A stretch of 64,000 nt of DNA from Leucobacter allii (GTDB taxonomy: Bacteria > Actinomycetota > Actinomycetes > Actinomycetales > Microbacteriaceae). Location: positions 2,666,001-2,730,000 of the forward strand of contig NZ_CP095045.1 of NCBI RefSeq assembly GCF_022919155.1. Direction: 5' to 3'. How positions within the stretch are numbered: the first letter of the stretch is position 1; each line of letters starts with the position of its first letter. The notes below the pieces were generated by a model. It saw only the letters and a list, made by a program, of their open reading frames with translations, was not told where the DNA came from and did no database searches. Below are positions 28,335 to 37,471 of the stretch, piece by piece. A program made the translations under genes and the position numbers.

Positions 28335-30089
28335 ATGAACACCGAATCGAACTCGACACCGTCCCCCGAGGACGGCCACGGCACCGGAGACGGCCGCCCG
28401 GGGGGTTCCCCCGGAGGCGGCGCCTTCTTCACCTGGCTGCGCGATCTCGGCATCGTACGCGGCGACGAGCGCTGGTTCGCCGGCGTCGCCGGCGGCATCG
28501 CGGGAAAGGCGGGCATCGACCCGCTGATCGTGCGCGGCGCCTTCGTCGTGCTCGCGCTGCTCGGCGGGCCGGGGATCCTCCTCTACCTCGTCGGCTGGCT
28601 CCTCCTCCCCGACCGGAGCGGTCGGATCCACGTGGAGGAGATCATCCGGGGGCGAGCCTCGACCGGGATCGTGGTCGCGGCGGTCGTCTTGACCGCGGTC
28701 ATCATCGTCCCGGCGATCTTCGGCGTCGTGGTCTCGGGCGCTCCCGCCTTCGGGCTGTGGGGGTGGGATCTGTGGGGCTCGCTGGGCGTCCCCGGCTGGG
28801 TCACCGCGACCGCCGCGTGGCTGTTCTGGATCGCCGTGCTCGTCGTGGGCTTCGTCTGGCTGCGCAGCGTCGTGCTCGACCGCGGACGCGACGCCGCGCG
28901 GGAGCGTGCCGAAGCCGGATCCGCGGGAGGCGCAGCAGCCGGGGAGGGCCTCGGAGCCGCCGATGCCGCCGGCGCGCCGGCCGCCGCGTGGACGTCAGGC
29001 CCCGAGGGGACCGAGCGTCGCGGCGACCCCGCGCAGGGACCGGCCGGAGCAGCCGACGGGCGCGCCCGTTCGTTCGCCGAGCAGGCCGACGCGGCGGCGC
29101 AGCGCGTCGGGGAGTGGGGCGAGCGCGCCGGCCAGGCCGCCGGAGAGTGGGGCGAGCGCGTGGGCAAGCAGGCCGACGACTGGAGCGCGCGCTACGCCGA
29201 GCACCATGAGGCGCATCGGCTCGGCGCAGGGCACACGATCCTGACGCTCGCCTTCGCCCTGCTCGCGGCCGGCGCGGCGGCGCTCTGGGGCATGGGCCTC
29301 TCCGAGCTGCTGCCGGCGATGAGCGCCGTCCCCGCGCCGCTCATCGCCGCGCTCATCGCGGCGCTCGCGGTCCTCGCGCTCTCGCTCGTCATCGCCGGTG
29401 TCCGCGGGCGCCACACGGGATGGATCGGGTTCCTCTCCGCCTGCGGCGTCGTGGCGCTCCTCGTGACCGCCGTGCTGCCGTGGGGCACCCGCTTCGTCCC
29501 CTTCGGCACGGTGCCGGTCTCCGCGGCGCACGACGCGCCCGGCGCGGCCGTGCTCGCCGGGAACGTGACGGTCGACCTCGCCGAACCCGATGTCGCCTCG
29601 GCCGCCGGCGACGAGGAACTCGCGGTCTGGCTGCTCGCGGGCAACGTGACGGTGGAGGTGCCCGAAGCGCAGGCGGCCGTCATCGAGGTCCGCGTGCTCG
29701 CGGGCAACGTGAAGGAGGAGGACGCCGCCGATGAGCGGATGCGGACCTCGGGACCGTTCATCCATCGCACGATTCGGGCGAACCTGCCCGCGAGCGGGAG
29801 CACGGCCGACGCGGCTCGCGTCTCCGTGACGCTCGTCGCGGGCAACGTGAAGGTGCGCGGCACGGCGGACACCGCGAACGGCGCCGGAATCCGCGACGAC
29901 TCCGCAGCCGGCGCCGCCGAGCGCCGAGCGCTCGCGGACGAGCAGGCGGCGCTCCAGGAGGAGCTCGACCGGATCACCTGGGAGCTCGAGGAGCCCGGGC
30001 TCGACCGCGACGCGCGGCAGGACCTGAGGAATGCGCGCGACGAGCTGCGCGACGACCTCGCCACGATCGCAGAGGAGATGGCACGATGA
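28335..30089 (+). CDS. PspC-domain membrane protein with a LiaF-like repeat C-terminus
   Basis: A 584-residue protein. A PspC domain spans residues ~35-95 (ERWFAGVAGGIAGKAGIDPL, then GGPGILLYLVGWLLLPDR). Membrane helices lie near 110-190, then a charged coiled stretch with QAAGEWGERVGKQADDW and EWGERAG repeats (~235-290), then more helices to ~385. The extracytoplasmic-type domain has four AGNV strands (VLAGNVTVDL, LLAGNVTVEV, VLAGNVKEED, VAGNVKVRG), resembling LiaF/DUF4097 beta-solenoids, and a final coiled coil. It is divergent from the PspC kinase and likely part of the same envelope-stress module, as sensor, antagonist or target. Confidence 0.82.
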   Translation: MNTESNSTPSPEDGHGTGDGRPGGSPGGGAFFTWLRDLGIVRGDERWFAGVAGGIAGKAGIDPLIVRGAFVVLALLGGPGILLYLVGWLLLPDRSGRIHVEEIIRGRASTGIVVAAVVLTAVIIVPAIFGVVVSGAPAFGLWGWDLWGSLGVPGWVTATAAWLFWIAVLVVGFVWLRSVVLDRGRDAARERAEAGSAGGAAAGEGLGAADAAGAPAAAWTSGPEGTERRGDPAQGPAGAADGRARSFAEQADAAAQRVGEWGERAGQAAGEWGERVGKQADDWSARYAEHHEAHRLGAGHTILTLAFALLAAGAAALWGMGLSELLPAMSAVPAPLIAALIAALAVLALSLVIAGVRGRHTGWIGFLSACGVVALLVTAVLPWGTRFVPFGTVPVSAAHDAPGAAVLAGNVTVDLAEPDVASAAGDEELAVWLLAGNVTVEVPEAQAAVIEVRVLAGNVKEEDAADERMRTSGPFIHRTIRANLPASGSTADAARVSVTLVAGNVKVRGTADTANGAGIRDDSAAGAAERRALADEQAALQEELDRITWELEEPGLDRDARQDLRNARDELRDDLATIAEEMAR

Positions 30090-30577
30090 CGAACGATCCC
30101 ACCGCCGGAGGCCCGGACGCACCGCCCCCCGGCCCCTCGCAGACGCCGGACGAGGCGGGAGCGCCGGGCGAGGCGCAGCCGACCACTCCGCTCGCCCCGC
30201 CGGCGCCCGAGCCCGCTCGGCCCGTCCCCCCGGCCGCGCCAGCGACGTGGGCGGATCCGGCGGCAGGAACCGCGCCGGCGACCGCGACGTCCTCGGGCCC
30301 GACGGCGTCCCCGGCGGCAGCCGCGGCGCCGACGCCCCCCTCGGCACCGGCGCCTCCCGGGACGGCGGCCGCTCCGCCGCCGCCGGTCCGCACCGGTCCG
30401 CGCACCTCGCCCATCGTGTGGGGGGCGCTCATCCTCGTGTTCTGCGGCTACGTCGCCCAGCGCGCCTTCGTCGGCGGCGAACTGGACACGGCCTGGTGGA
30501 TCACGGCGACCGTGATCGGGCTCGGGGTGCTGCTCCTCGTCGTCGGCACGGTCGTGCTCCTGCGCGGGAGGCGCTGA
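30086..30577 (+). CDS. Small Pro/Ala-rich two-helix membrane protein
   Basis: A 163-residue protein. Residues 1-105 are a disordered Pro/Ala stretch. Two membrane helices follow: SPIVWGALILVFCGYVA, then WWITATVIGLGVLLLVVGTVVLL, with an Arg-rich C-terminus (RGRR). It overlaps the PspC protein gene by four bases (ATGA), so it is co-translated and probably part of that module. No conserved family is recognised; the form resembles small helper proteins found downstream of PspC genes in actinobacteria. Confidence 0.7.
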   Translation: MTNDPTAGGPDAPPPGPSQTPDEAGAPGEAQPTTPLAPPAPEPARPVPPAAPATWADPAAGTAPATATSSGPTASPAAAAAPTPPSAPAPPGTAAAPPPPVRTGPRTSPIVWGALILVFCGYVAQRAFVGGELDTAWWITATVIGLGVLLLVVGTVVLLRGRR

Positions 30578-30592
30578 CCCGGTGCGCGACCG

Positions 30593-30638
30593 CGCGGCGA
30601 ACGGGGGCGGATCCGATGATCCGCCCCCGTTCGCCGCG
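30593..30638. terminator. Bidirectional terminator before convergent pdtaS
   Basis: A perfect 21-bp stem (30593-30613 with 30618-30638) and a 4-nt loop (cgat), 7 nt before the pdtaS stop on the other strand. Confidence 0.85.
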
Positions 30639-30645
30639 TCTCGGC

Positions 30646-32157
30646 TCAGCCGGTCACACGCGGGATCTCGCGCGTCTGCACCGCGATCCAGTGCAGCGGA
30701 ACCTGGATCGAGACGCGGGTGCCGCCGCGCTCGTCCGGCCCCCAGGAGATGCTCCCGCCGAGCTCGCCCTCGATGAGCGTGCGCACGATCTGGGTGCCGA
30801 GGCCGTCCCCCACCGTGCCCCCGGGAAGTCCCGTGCCGGTGTCGATGACCTCCACGGCGAGCCGCTCCTCGGTGCGGTCGGCGCGCACGAACACCTCGCC
30901 TTCGCGCCCCGCGAGCCCGTGCTCGACGGCGTTGGTGACGATCTCGGTGAGGGCGAGCGCGAGGGGCGTCGCGTACTCCGACGGCAGCTCGCCGAAGTTG
31001 CCCTCCTTGTGGGGGTGCACGGTGGTGTTGTGGAGGCTCGCCACCTCCGCCGCCAGGCCGATCACCCGGTCGAAGACCACGTCGAAGTCGACGATCTGCG
31101 ACAACCCGGTCGACAGCGTGTCGTGGACGACCGCGATCGCGGCGACGCGGCGCATGGCCTGGCCGAGCACCTGCTTCGCCTCCTCGCTCCGCGCCCGCCT
31201 GGCCTGCACCCGCAGCAGCGACGCGACCGTCTGCAGGTTGTTCTTGACGCGATGGTGGATCTCGCGGATCGTCGCATCCTTCGTGATGAGCTCCTGCGCC
31301 TGCTGGCGCAGCGCCGTCACGTCCCGGGTGAGGATGACGCCGCCGACGCGCACGCCGTCACGGATCACCGGAATGGAGCGGAGCGTGACGGTCCGGCCGA
31401 CCGCGTCGATCTCGACCCGCTTCGCGATCTTGCCCTGGGCGATGAGCGGCAGCGACTCGTTCGTGTCGAACTGCCCCTTCACGATCTCGGCGAGCACCTC
31501 GGTGAAGTTCTCGCCCTCGATCTCGTCGCGGTACCCGAGCGAGGAGAAGGTCGTCTGGGTGTTGGGGCTCGCGAACGTCACGTCGCCCTCGGGGTTCACG
31601 CGCACGAGGCCGTCCGAGGCGCGCGGCGCCCCCTGCTCGCCGCCGCGCGAGTTGCCCGGATGCGGGAAGAGCCCGTTCTGGATCATCGCGAAGAGATCCT
31701 CGGCGACCTCGCGGAAGGCGGCTCCGATGCGCGAGGCCTTCTGCGTGTCGGCGACGCTCGTGTGCACCGTCGCGACGGCGAACGGTCCGTGGACTCCGCC
31801 CTGCGCGTCCTGCCTGCTGATCGAATAGGCCGACAGCCGCATCGGGTTCTCCTCGTACCAGGCGGGCGAGGTCGAGGCCGCGGGTTCGCCCGTCTCCATG
31901 GCCTGATCGACGAGCTCGCGCCAGTCGGAGCGGAGGTACTCGCCGATGATGTCCCGGTAGAAGAGGGTGACCGAGCCGGCCGGCCGGGAGTGCGCGACGG
32001 CGAGGTAGCCGCCGTCCTCGGTCGGCACCCAGATCACGACATCGCTGAGCGCGAGGTCCGCCAGCAGGCGCAGCTCGAGCATGATCGCCTCGAGCCACTC
32101 GATCTCCGCCTCGTCGAGCGTCGAGTACTTCGTCGTCAGGTTCCGCAATGTCGCCAC
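30646..32157 (-). CDS. pdtaS: PdtaS-type cytosolic sensor histidine kinase
   Basis: A 503-residue soluble kinase: a GAF-like N-terminal domain (residues ~1-150), a PAS domain (~170-290: GLVRVNPEGDVTFASPNTQ), a HisKA_2 helix with IREIHHRVKNNLQTVASLLR (phosphoacceptor His) and HATPase (LALTEIVTNAVEHGLAG, DTGTGLPGG). This domain order is that of mycobacterial PdtaS, which phosphorylates the ANTAR antiterminator PdtaR. No pdtaR gene is visible within the window. GTG 32157 is set by a TACGCT box 7 nt upstream; no membrane segment is present. Confidence 0.9.
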   Translation of the reverse strand: MATLRNLTTKYSTLDEAEIEWLEAIMLELRLLADLALSDVVIWVPTEDGGYLAVAHSRPAGSVTLFYRDIIGEYLRSDWRELVDQAMETGEPAASTSPAWYEENPMRLSAYSISRQDAQGGVHGPFAVATVHTSVADTQKASRIGAAFREVAEDLFAMIQNGLFPHPGNSRGGEQGAPRASDGLVRVNPEGDVTFASPNTQTTFSSLGYRDEIEGENFTEVLAEIVKGQFDTNESLPLIAQGKIAKRVEIDAVGRTVTLRSIPVIRDGVRVGGVILTRDVTALRQQAQELITKDATIREIHHRVKNNLQTVASLLRVQARRARSEEAKQVLGQAMRRVAAIAVVHDTLSTGLSQIVDFDVVFDRVIGLAAEVASLHNTTVHPHKEGNFGELPSEYATPLALALTEIVTNAVEHGLAGREGEVFVRADRTEERLAVEVIDTGTGLPGGTVGDGLGTQIVRTLIEGELGGSISWGPDERGGTRVSIQVPLHWIAVQTREIPRVTG

Positions 32158-32164
32158 GTCTCCC

Positions 32165-32170
32165 AGCGTA
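32165..32170 (-). promoter_or_regulatory. -10 box TACGCT, leaderless pdtaS promoter
   Basis: Reverse strand TACGCT, 7 nt (gggagac), GTG 32157. It rules out the in-frame codons upstream as starts. Confidence 0.6.
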
Positions 32171-32374
32171 GGGCACGCCGCCGACGCCGAGCGCACGCCG
32201 AGCCCCGCTCGACTGGGCTTTCTCGTCCAGGGCGCGGAAGCATCTTGACGCTCATCAGTGCGCTCGACCTAGTCTGGGGAATCCATCCACCCCTCACCGC
32301 CGGATCCGGCTTTCCGACCCGCATCGCGCACTGGAGCGCACGGCCGAAGCAGCCGGTTCCGGGAAGGAGCGAGC

Positions 32375-32842
32375 ATGCCCTCCTCTGTCCCGCATCTGCG
32401 CCCGGTCCGCGACGCGGAGCGCCCCTCTCGGATCCTGCGCGCCGTGCCTCCGTACACCGGCAACGCGGGCAGGATCGCGATCGACACGAGCGCGGAGGGG
32501 GACATCCCGCCGCCGCGCGCGGAGGTCGTCCAGCGGCTGGCGCTGTTCGCCTTCGAGGCCCTCGAGGGCACCCGGAGCGTGGCGCAGCTCGCCCAGTGGG
32601 TCACCCCCGAGGTCGTGGAGGAGCTGACGCTGCGCCGGGCGGCGCGCACGGAGCAGCGCAGCCTGCACGGCGACCTGCGCCGCGTGGTGCCGACGCCGGG
32701 GCCGGTGCACCTCCATCGGCCGGCGCCCGGGGTCGTCGAGGCGGCGGTCGTGCTGCACGCCGGCCAGCGCACCGGGACGAGCGCCATGCGCTTCGAGCAC
32801 CGCCGCGACCGCTGGCGGGCGACGGTGCTGACCGTGTTCTGA
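32375..32842 (+). CDS. Rv3235/DUF6459 family protein
   Basis: A 155-residue protein of the actinobacterial DUF6459 family. The core is ALFAFEALEGTRSVAQLAQWVTPEVVEEL, followed by an Arg-rich strand region and the conserved end RFEHRRDRWRATVLTVF. Function is unknown; in mycobacteria the homologue lies near secA. AAGGAGC lies about 6 nt before the ATG. An upstream TAGTCT at ~32269 could be a -10 box with a ~100-nt leader. The stop is 7 nt from the end of convergent rlmB, with no terminator space between them. Confidence 0.82.
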   Translation: MPSSVPHLRPVRDAERPSRILRAVPPYTGNAGRIAIDTSAEGDIPPPRAEVVQRLALFAFEALEGTRSVAQLAQWVTPEVVEELTLRRAARTEQRSLHGDLRRVVPTPGPVHLHRPAPGVVEAAVVLHAGQRTGTSAMRFEHRRDRWRATVLTVF

Positions 32843-32849
32843 GCCCCGC

Positions 32850-33851
32850 TCAGGCCTCGGAGGCGCGGAGCTTCGCGATCTCGTAGAGCGCGACGCTCGC
32901 CGCGATCCCCGCGTTCAGCGACTCCGTCGCCGAGGAGATCGGGATCGACACGACCGCGTCGCAGGTCTCCGTGACGAGCCGGGACAGGCCCTTGCCCTCG
33001 CTGCCGACGACCACGAGCAGCGGCCGGTCGGCGAGCTCCAGCCCCGGCAGCGAGACGTCGCCGTCGCCGTCGAGGCCGACGACGAAGACGCCCTGCTTCT
33101 TGAACTCCTTGATCGTCTGCGTGAGGTTCGACGCCATCGCGACGGGGATCCGCGCCGCGGCCCCCGCCGAGGTCTTCCAGGCCGCCGAGTTCAGGCCGGC
33201 GGATCGCCGCTGCGGCACGACGACGCCCTGACCGCCGAAGGCGGCGACCGAGCGGATGATCGCACCGAGGTTGCGGGGATCCGTCACCCCGTCGAGGGCG
33301 ACGACGAGCGGCACCTCGCCGCGCTCGACGACCGCGTCGAGCACCTCGAGCGGATGCGCGTACTCCATCGGCGGCACCTTGAGCACGACGCCCTGGTGCA
33401 CGGTGTCGCGCTCGGTCATCCGGTCGAGCTCCGGGCGCATGACCTCGAGCACGGGCACCCGGCGGTTCGTGGCGAGCCGCAGGATCTCGCGCATGCGGTC
33501 GTCCATCTCGACCTTCGCGGCGATGTACAGCGTCGCCGCGGGGATCTTCGCGCGCAGCGCCTCGAGGACGGCGTTGCGGCCGGTCACGAGCTCGCTCTCG
33601 TCCTTCTTGCGTCCGCCCGAGCCGCGCCCGCGCTCGGGCGCCGCTCCGCCGCGCGCGGCGTGGCGCTGCTTGGCCGCCTCGTAGCGCTCGCGCGCCTTCT
33701 TCTCCTTGTACTTCGCGTGGTACTCGCGGTCCTCGGCCCGCGGTGTGGGTCCGCGGCCCTCGAGCGCCTGGCGCCCCTGGCCTCCGGATCCCACGGCCTT
33801 GCCGAGGCCCTTCTTGCGGACGGCGCCGGTGCGGCTCTTCTTATTACTCAT
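32850..33851 (-). CDS. rlmB: 23S rRNA (guanosine-2'-O-)-methyltransferase RlmB / TrmH family
   Basis: A 333-residue SpoU-class RNA methyltransferase. The first ~85 residues are a basic Lys/Arg/Gly-rich extension common in actinobacteria. A substrate-binding subdomain follows ([15 protein letters not shown]), then the knotted catalytic domain: motif 1 [16 protein letters not shown], motif 2 [12 protein letters not shown], motif 3 [23 protein letters not shown]. It overlaps the cysS stop by four bases (ATGA), the usual cysS-rlmB operon. RlmB is the best subfamily guess; a related TrmH-type target cannot be excluded from sequence alone. Confidence 0.92.
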   Translation of the reverse strand: MSNKKSRTGAVRKKGLGKAVGSGGQGRQALEGRGPTPRAEDREYHAKYKEKKARERYEAAKQRHAARGGAAPERGRGSGGRKKDESELVTGRNAVLEALRAKIPAATLYIAAKVEMDDRMREILRLATNRRVPVLEVMRPELDRMTERDTVHQGVVLKVPPMEYAHPLEVLDAVVERGEVPLVVALDGVTDPRNLGAIIRSVAAFGGQGVVVPQRRSAGLNSAAWKTSAGAAARIPVAMASNLTQTIKEFKKQGVFVVGLDGDGDVSLPGLELADRPLLVVVGSEGKGLSRLVTETCDAVVSIPISSATESLNAGIAASVALYEIAKLRASEA

Positions 33852-35332
33852 GTCAGGCTCCAGCGGGGTCCGTTCGGGGTGTCTTCGAGCGCGATGCCGG
33901 CCGCGGCCAGCCGGTCGCGGATCGCGTCGCTCGTGGCGAAGTCGCGGTCGGCGCGCGCGGCGGTGCGCTGCGCCAGGAGGTCGTCGACGAGGGAATCGAG
34001 CGCCGCCTCGGCCGCGTCGCCTCCGGCGCCGTCCGTGCCGCTCGCCCACCGCGGATCCCGCGGGTTCAGCCCGAGCACGCCCAGCATCGCGACGACCTCG
34101 CGCGCTCGCGCCGCGGCCTCGGCCTCGTCGCCCTCGTCGATCGCGGCGTTGCCCGCGCGCACGGCTCCGTGCAGCGCGGCGAGCGCCTGCGGCACGGCGA
34201 AGTCGTCGCGCATCGCCGCCGAGAATTCGGCGGGCAGGTGCTCGGCGCGCACCGCGGTCTCCGAGACCGCCTCGCGCAGCTCCGCACCGTCCGCGGGGTC
34301 GCGGAACGCGTTCCCGAATCCCTCCGCGCGGTCGAGGAACCCCTCGATCCGGGAGAAGGCCGCATCGGCCTCGGCGAGCGATCCGTCCGAGAACTCGAGG
34401 ACGGAGCGGTAGTGGGCGGATCCCAGGAAGTAGCGGAGCACGATCGGGCGGGCCCGTGCCAGGAGATCGGCGGCGAACAGCGAATTGCCGAGGGACTTCG
34501 ACATCTTCTGCCCGCCGGTGCTCACGAGGCCGTTGTGGATCCAGTGCCGCGCGAAGGCCTGACCGGCCGCCTGCGACTGGGCGAGCTCGTTCTCGTGGTG
34601 CGGGAAGCGCAGGTCGAGGCCGCCGCCGTGGATGTCGAACTCCTCGCCGAGGTACCGGGTCGCCATCGCGGAGCATTCGATGTGCCAGCCCGGTCGGCCC
34701 GGCCCCCACGGCGACGGCCAGGCCGCCGACTCCGGCTCCCCCGCGCGATGCGCCTTCCAGAGCGCGAAGTCGCGCGGATCCCGCTTCCCGACCGGCTCCG
34801 AGTCCGCGGCGTCCTCCATCTGCTCGCGGCGCTGGCGCGTGAGCGCGCCGTACGCGGGCCAGCTGGCGGTGTCGAAGTAGACGCTCGCCGAGCCGTCGGC
34901 CGCCGGGTAGGCGTGGCCGCGCTCCACGAGCCGCTCGATGAGCGCGATCATCTCTTGGATGTTCGCCGTCGCCCGCGGCTCGTACGTGGGCGCGAGCACC
35001 CCGAGCGCGTCGTAGGCGGCGGTGAACTCGCGCTCCACCCGGTACGCCAGCGCCCACCAGGCCTCGCTCGCACCGTCCTCCTCCTGGGCGCGGCGCGCGT
35101 GGTCGAGGATCTTGTCGTCGATGTCGGTGACGTTGCGGATGAGCGTCACCTCGTGCCCGGTGACCGCGAACCAGCGCCGCATCTGGTCGTAGACGAGCGC
35201 GCTGCGCAGATGCCCGATGTGGGGCGCGGACTGCACCGTCGGACCGCACACGTAGAGGCCGACCCGTCCCGGTTCCCGCGGGACGAAGTCGACGACCTCC
35301 TGGGCGTGCGAGTCGTAGATGCGTTGCTTCAC
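33848..35332 (-). CDS. cysS: Cysteinyl-tRNA synthetase
   Basis: Class I enzyme that charges tRNA-Cys. The 494-residue protein has the zinc-ligand Cys in [20 protein letters not shown], which also contains the HIGH motif; the further zinc ligands ECSAM and the [10 protein letters not shown] pair; and the KMSKS loop ([13 protein letters not shown]). The GTG at 35332 is preferred over the GTG two codons upstream because a TAGGCT box lies 7 nt before it. It is followed by overlapping rlmB. ispD/ispF, often next to cysS in actinobacteria, are 4 kb away on the other strand. Confidence 0.95.
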   Translation of the reverse strand: MKQRIYDSHAQEVVDFVPREPGRVGLYVCGPTVQSAPHIGHLRSALVYDQMRRWFAVTGHEVTLIRNVTDIDDKILDHARRAQEEDGASEAWWALAYRVEREFTAAYDALGVLAPTYEPRATANIQEMIALIERLVERGHAYPAADGSASVYFDTASWPAYGALTRQRREQMEDAADSEPVGKRDPRDFALWKAHRAGEPESAAWPSPWGPGRPGWHIECSAMATRYLGEEFDIHGGGLDLRFPHHENELAQSQAAGQAFARHWIHNGLVSTGGQKMSKSLGNSLFAADLLARARPIVLRYFLGSAHYRSVLEFSDGSLAEADAAFSRIEGFLDRAEGFGNAFRDPADGAELREAVSETAVRAEHLPAEFSAAMRDDFAVPQALAALHGAVRAGNAAIDEGDEAEAAARAREVVAMLGVLGLNPRDPRWASGTDGAGGDAAEAALDSLVDDLLAQRTAARADRDFATSDAIRDRLAAAGIALEDTPNGPRWSLT

Positions 35333-35339
35333 GCCCACC

Positions 35340-35345
35340 AGCCTA
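35340..35345 (-). promoter_or_regulatory. -10 box TAGGCT, leaderless cysS promoter
   Basis: Reverse strand TAGGCT, 7 nt (ggtgggc), GTG 35332. The GTG at 35338 would be only one base from the box and cannot be the leaderless start. Confidence 0.6.
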
Positions 35346-35383
35346 CCGTTCGGCGGCGACGGCCCCCCGCCGCACGGGCCCGC

Positions 35384-36025
35384 TCAGTCGAGCGAACCGC
35401 TGAGGAAGTAGTGCATCTGCTTCGCGACGCTCACCGCGTGGTCGCCGAAGCGCTCGTGGTACCGACTCGCGAGCGTCGCATCGACGACCCCGGTGGGGTT
35501 GTCGGCGATCTTGTCGCTGAGCACCTTCTCGAAGACTTTCGCGTGCAGCTCGTCGAGATCGTCATCGAGGTCCCTGACCTCCTCGATCAGCGTCGGATCC
35601 TGGGTGCGGAGCACCTCGACGATCTTCGACGCCATCTCGACGTCGAGCGCGCCCATGCGGACGAAGATCTTCTTCAGCCCCTTCGGGATCGCGCTCTCGG
35701 GGTAGCGGTAGCGCGCCAGCTGCGCGATGTGCTGCGCGAGATCCGACATCCGCTCGAGCGAGGCGCTCATGCGCAGCGCCCCGACCATGAGGCGCAGGTC
35801 CGAGGCGACCGGCTGCTGGCGGGCGAGGATGTCGATGGTGAGCTGATCGAGCTCCCCGGCGAGGACCTCGATCTCGTCGACGCTGTCGATCACCTGCTCG
35901 GCCACGGCCACGTCCGAGTTGCCGAAGGCCGTCGTGGCGTTCTCGATCGCCTCCTCGACGAGCTCGGCGATCTTCACCAGTCGATCCTGCACCTCGGCCA
36001 GCGACTGCTGGAATACCTCACGCAT
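35384..36025 (-). CDS. phoU: Phosphate signalling protein PhoU
   Basis: PhoU links the Pst phosphate transporter to the phosphate two-component kinase and keeps it off when phosphate is plentiful. The 213-residue all-helical protein has two PhoU three-helix repeats, each with the E/D-x3-D-type metal motif (VIDSVDEIEVLAGELDQ in the first, VRDLDDDLDELHAKVF in the second) and closing YHERFGDHAVSVAKQMHY. AAAGGA lies about 6 nt before the ATG. It is divergent from senX3-regX3 across a PHO box, the classic actinobacterial layout. Confidence 0.95.
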   Translation of the reverse strand: MREVFQQSLAEVQDRLVKIAELVEEAIENATTAFGNSDVAVAEQVIDSVDEIEVLAGELDQLTIDILARQQPVASDLRLMVGALRMSASLERMSDLAQHIAQLARYRYPESAIPKGLKKIFVRMGALDVEMASKIVEVLRTQDPTLIEEVRDLDDDLDELHAKVFEKVLSDKIADNPTGVVDATLASRYHERFGDHAVSVAKQMHYFLSGSLD

Positions 36026-36078
36026 GCGGTTCCTTTCCGTATTTCTGCGCCGACGCGCACCCTCATCAGTCTGGGCGG

Positions 36079-36122
36079 GGCCGGTGAACCGGGACGCACC
36101 AACAGGTGAACAACAGTTGAAC
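36079..36122. promoter_or_regulatory. PHO box: four 11-nt direct repeat units between phoU and senX3
   Basis: On the reverse strand four consecutive 11-nt units begin at 36122, 36111, 36100 and 36089: GTTCAACTGTT, GTTCACCTGTT, GGTGCGTCCCG, GTTCACCGGCC. Three keep the GTTCAMC core; the third is degenerate. This spacing matches the direct-repeat PHO boxes bound by PhoP/RegX3-type regulators in actinobacteria. It suggests RegX3 controls phoU and its own operon. It ends 28 nt before the senX3 -10 box. Confidence 0.8.
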
Positions 36123-36150
36123 TCTACCTGTTGCCGGAAACCCCTCCCCC

Positions 36151-36156
36151 TACGAT
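36151..36156 (+). promoter_or_regulatory. -10 box TACGAT, leaderless senX3 promoter
   Basis: TACGAT, 7 nt (gagagtc), ATG 36164. It rejects the upstream in-frame ATG at 36155, which lies inside the box. Confidence 0.6.
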
Positions 36157-36163
36157 GAGAGTC

Positions 36164-37471
36164 ATGGATCCGACCCTGCTCGTTCTGGCCGCGACGGGCC
36201 TCGGCATCCTGATCGGGGCCGGAATCGCGTTCGGCGTCCTGGGCGCCCGCCGGGCGGGCGCGCGGCGGGCGGAGCAGATGCGCCCGGAGCTCCCCGAGGT
36301 GGCCACCGCCATCCTCGACGAGGTGGACATGTTCGCCGTCGTGCTCGACGCCGCACTCGCACCCGTGTACGCGAATCCGTCGGCACGGCGCGAGCCCCAC
36401 ATCACGGACGAGGAGCTGCTCGACCCGGGGTTCCTCGCGCGGGTCCGCCGGGTGATGTCGACCGGCATGCCCGACACCCACGAACCGGATCCCGGAGACC
36501 CCGCCGACACCGTCCGCACGCACATCGTGCGCCTGCAGCGGCGCTTCGTGGTCGTCCTCGCCGAGGATCTCGGCGAGGAGCAGCGGGTGAACGCGATGCG
36601 ACGGGACTTCATCGCCAACGTCAGCCACGAGCTGAAGACCCCGATCGCCGCGATCGGGCTGCTCGCCGAGGCGGTGCAGCAGGCGGCGGACGAGCCCGCC
36701 CTCGTGCGCGAGTTCTCGAAGAGCCTCGTCAAGGAGTCCCGGCGGCTCGGCGAGCTGTCGCGCGACATCATCCAGCTCTCCGAGGCGCAATCGACGCTCC
36801 GCCCCGAGGATCGCGAGGCCGTCTCGCTCCGCGACCTGATCCGCGGCGAGGTCGACTCGCACCGCGCCTTCGCCATGCAGCACGGCGTCGAGCTGGTCAT
36901 CACCGACGACTCCGCACTCGATCGCGAGGCCATGATCCTCGGCCGGCCCACCTCGCTGGGCGCCGCGGTCGCGAATCTGCTGAGCAACGCGATCCGGCAC
37001 TCCCCGGACGGCGGCCGCGTGGGCGTCGGCATGGCCTTCGAGCGCAATCGTTTCGTCGTCACGGTCACCGATCAGGGCGAGGGGATCGCCCCGGAGCACC
37101 TCTCGCGGATCTTCGAGCGCTTCTACCGCGTGGACGGCGCCCGTACCCGCGGCGACGGCGGCACCGGTCTGGGCCTGAGCATCACCCGGCACACCATGCG
37201 GGCGCACGGCGGCGACGTCGACGTGTGGTCGCAGCCCGGTGTGGGATCGAGTTTCACCCTCGCCTTCCCGCTCTACGAGGCGCCTGGGAGCGGCAAGCGG
37301 GCGAAGAAGGCCCGCAAGGCCGCCGCGAAGACGGTGAAGTCCGCGAAGCCGACGAAGCCCGCGAAGACGGCGGAGTCCGCGAGCGCGGCGCGATCCGAGA
37401 CCCCCCAGAAGACCACGAAGCCCGGCCGCGGCGCGAACGCCGCCGGTGCCGCCGAGAAGGGAACCCCGTAG
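36164..37471 (+). CDS. senX3: Phosphate-sensing histidine kinase SenX3 with a basic Lys/Ala/Pro tail
   Basis: A 435-residue kinase: one N-terminal membrane helix (LLVLAATGLGILIGAGIAFGVL), a PAS-like domain (~45-150: VDMFAVVLDAALAPVYAN), HisKA with MRRDFIANVSHELKTPIAA (phosphoacceptor His) and HATPase (NLLSNAIRHSPDGG, DQGEGIAPEHLSRIFERFYR, GDGGTGLGLSI). After ~residue 371 a ~64-residue tail rich in Lys, Ala and Pro follows (KKARKAAAKTVKSAKPTK), resembling histone-H1-like tails and unlike typical SenX3. The stop TAG overlaps the regX3 GTG by one base. phoU is divergent. Confidence 0.94.
   Translation: MDPTLLVLAATGLGILIGAGIAFGVLGARRAGARRAEQMRPELPEVATAILDEVDMFAVVLDAALAPVYANPSARREPHITDEELLDPGFLARVRRVMSTGMPDTHEPDPGDPADTVRTHIVRLQRRFVVVLAEDLGEEQRVNAMRRDFIANVSHELKTPIAAIGLLAEAVQQAADEPALVREFSKSLVKESRRLGELSRDIIQLSEAQSTLRPEDREAVSLRDLIRGEVDSHRAFAMQHGVELVITDDSALDREAMILGRPTSLGAAVANLLSNAIRHSPDGGRVGVGMAFERNRFVVTVTDQGEGIAPEHLSRIFERFYRVDGARTRGDGGTGLGLSITRHTMRAHGGDVDVWSQPGVGSSFTLAFPLYEAPGSGKRAKKARKAAAKTVKSAKPTKPAKTAESASAARSETPQKTTKPGRGANAAGAAEKGTP

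Noticed and set aside
30031-32886. Long plus-strand frame across pdtaS
   Set aside because: Arg/Ala-rich shadow; the PdtaS domains read on the minus strand.
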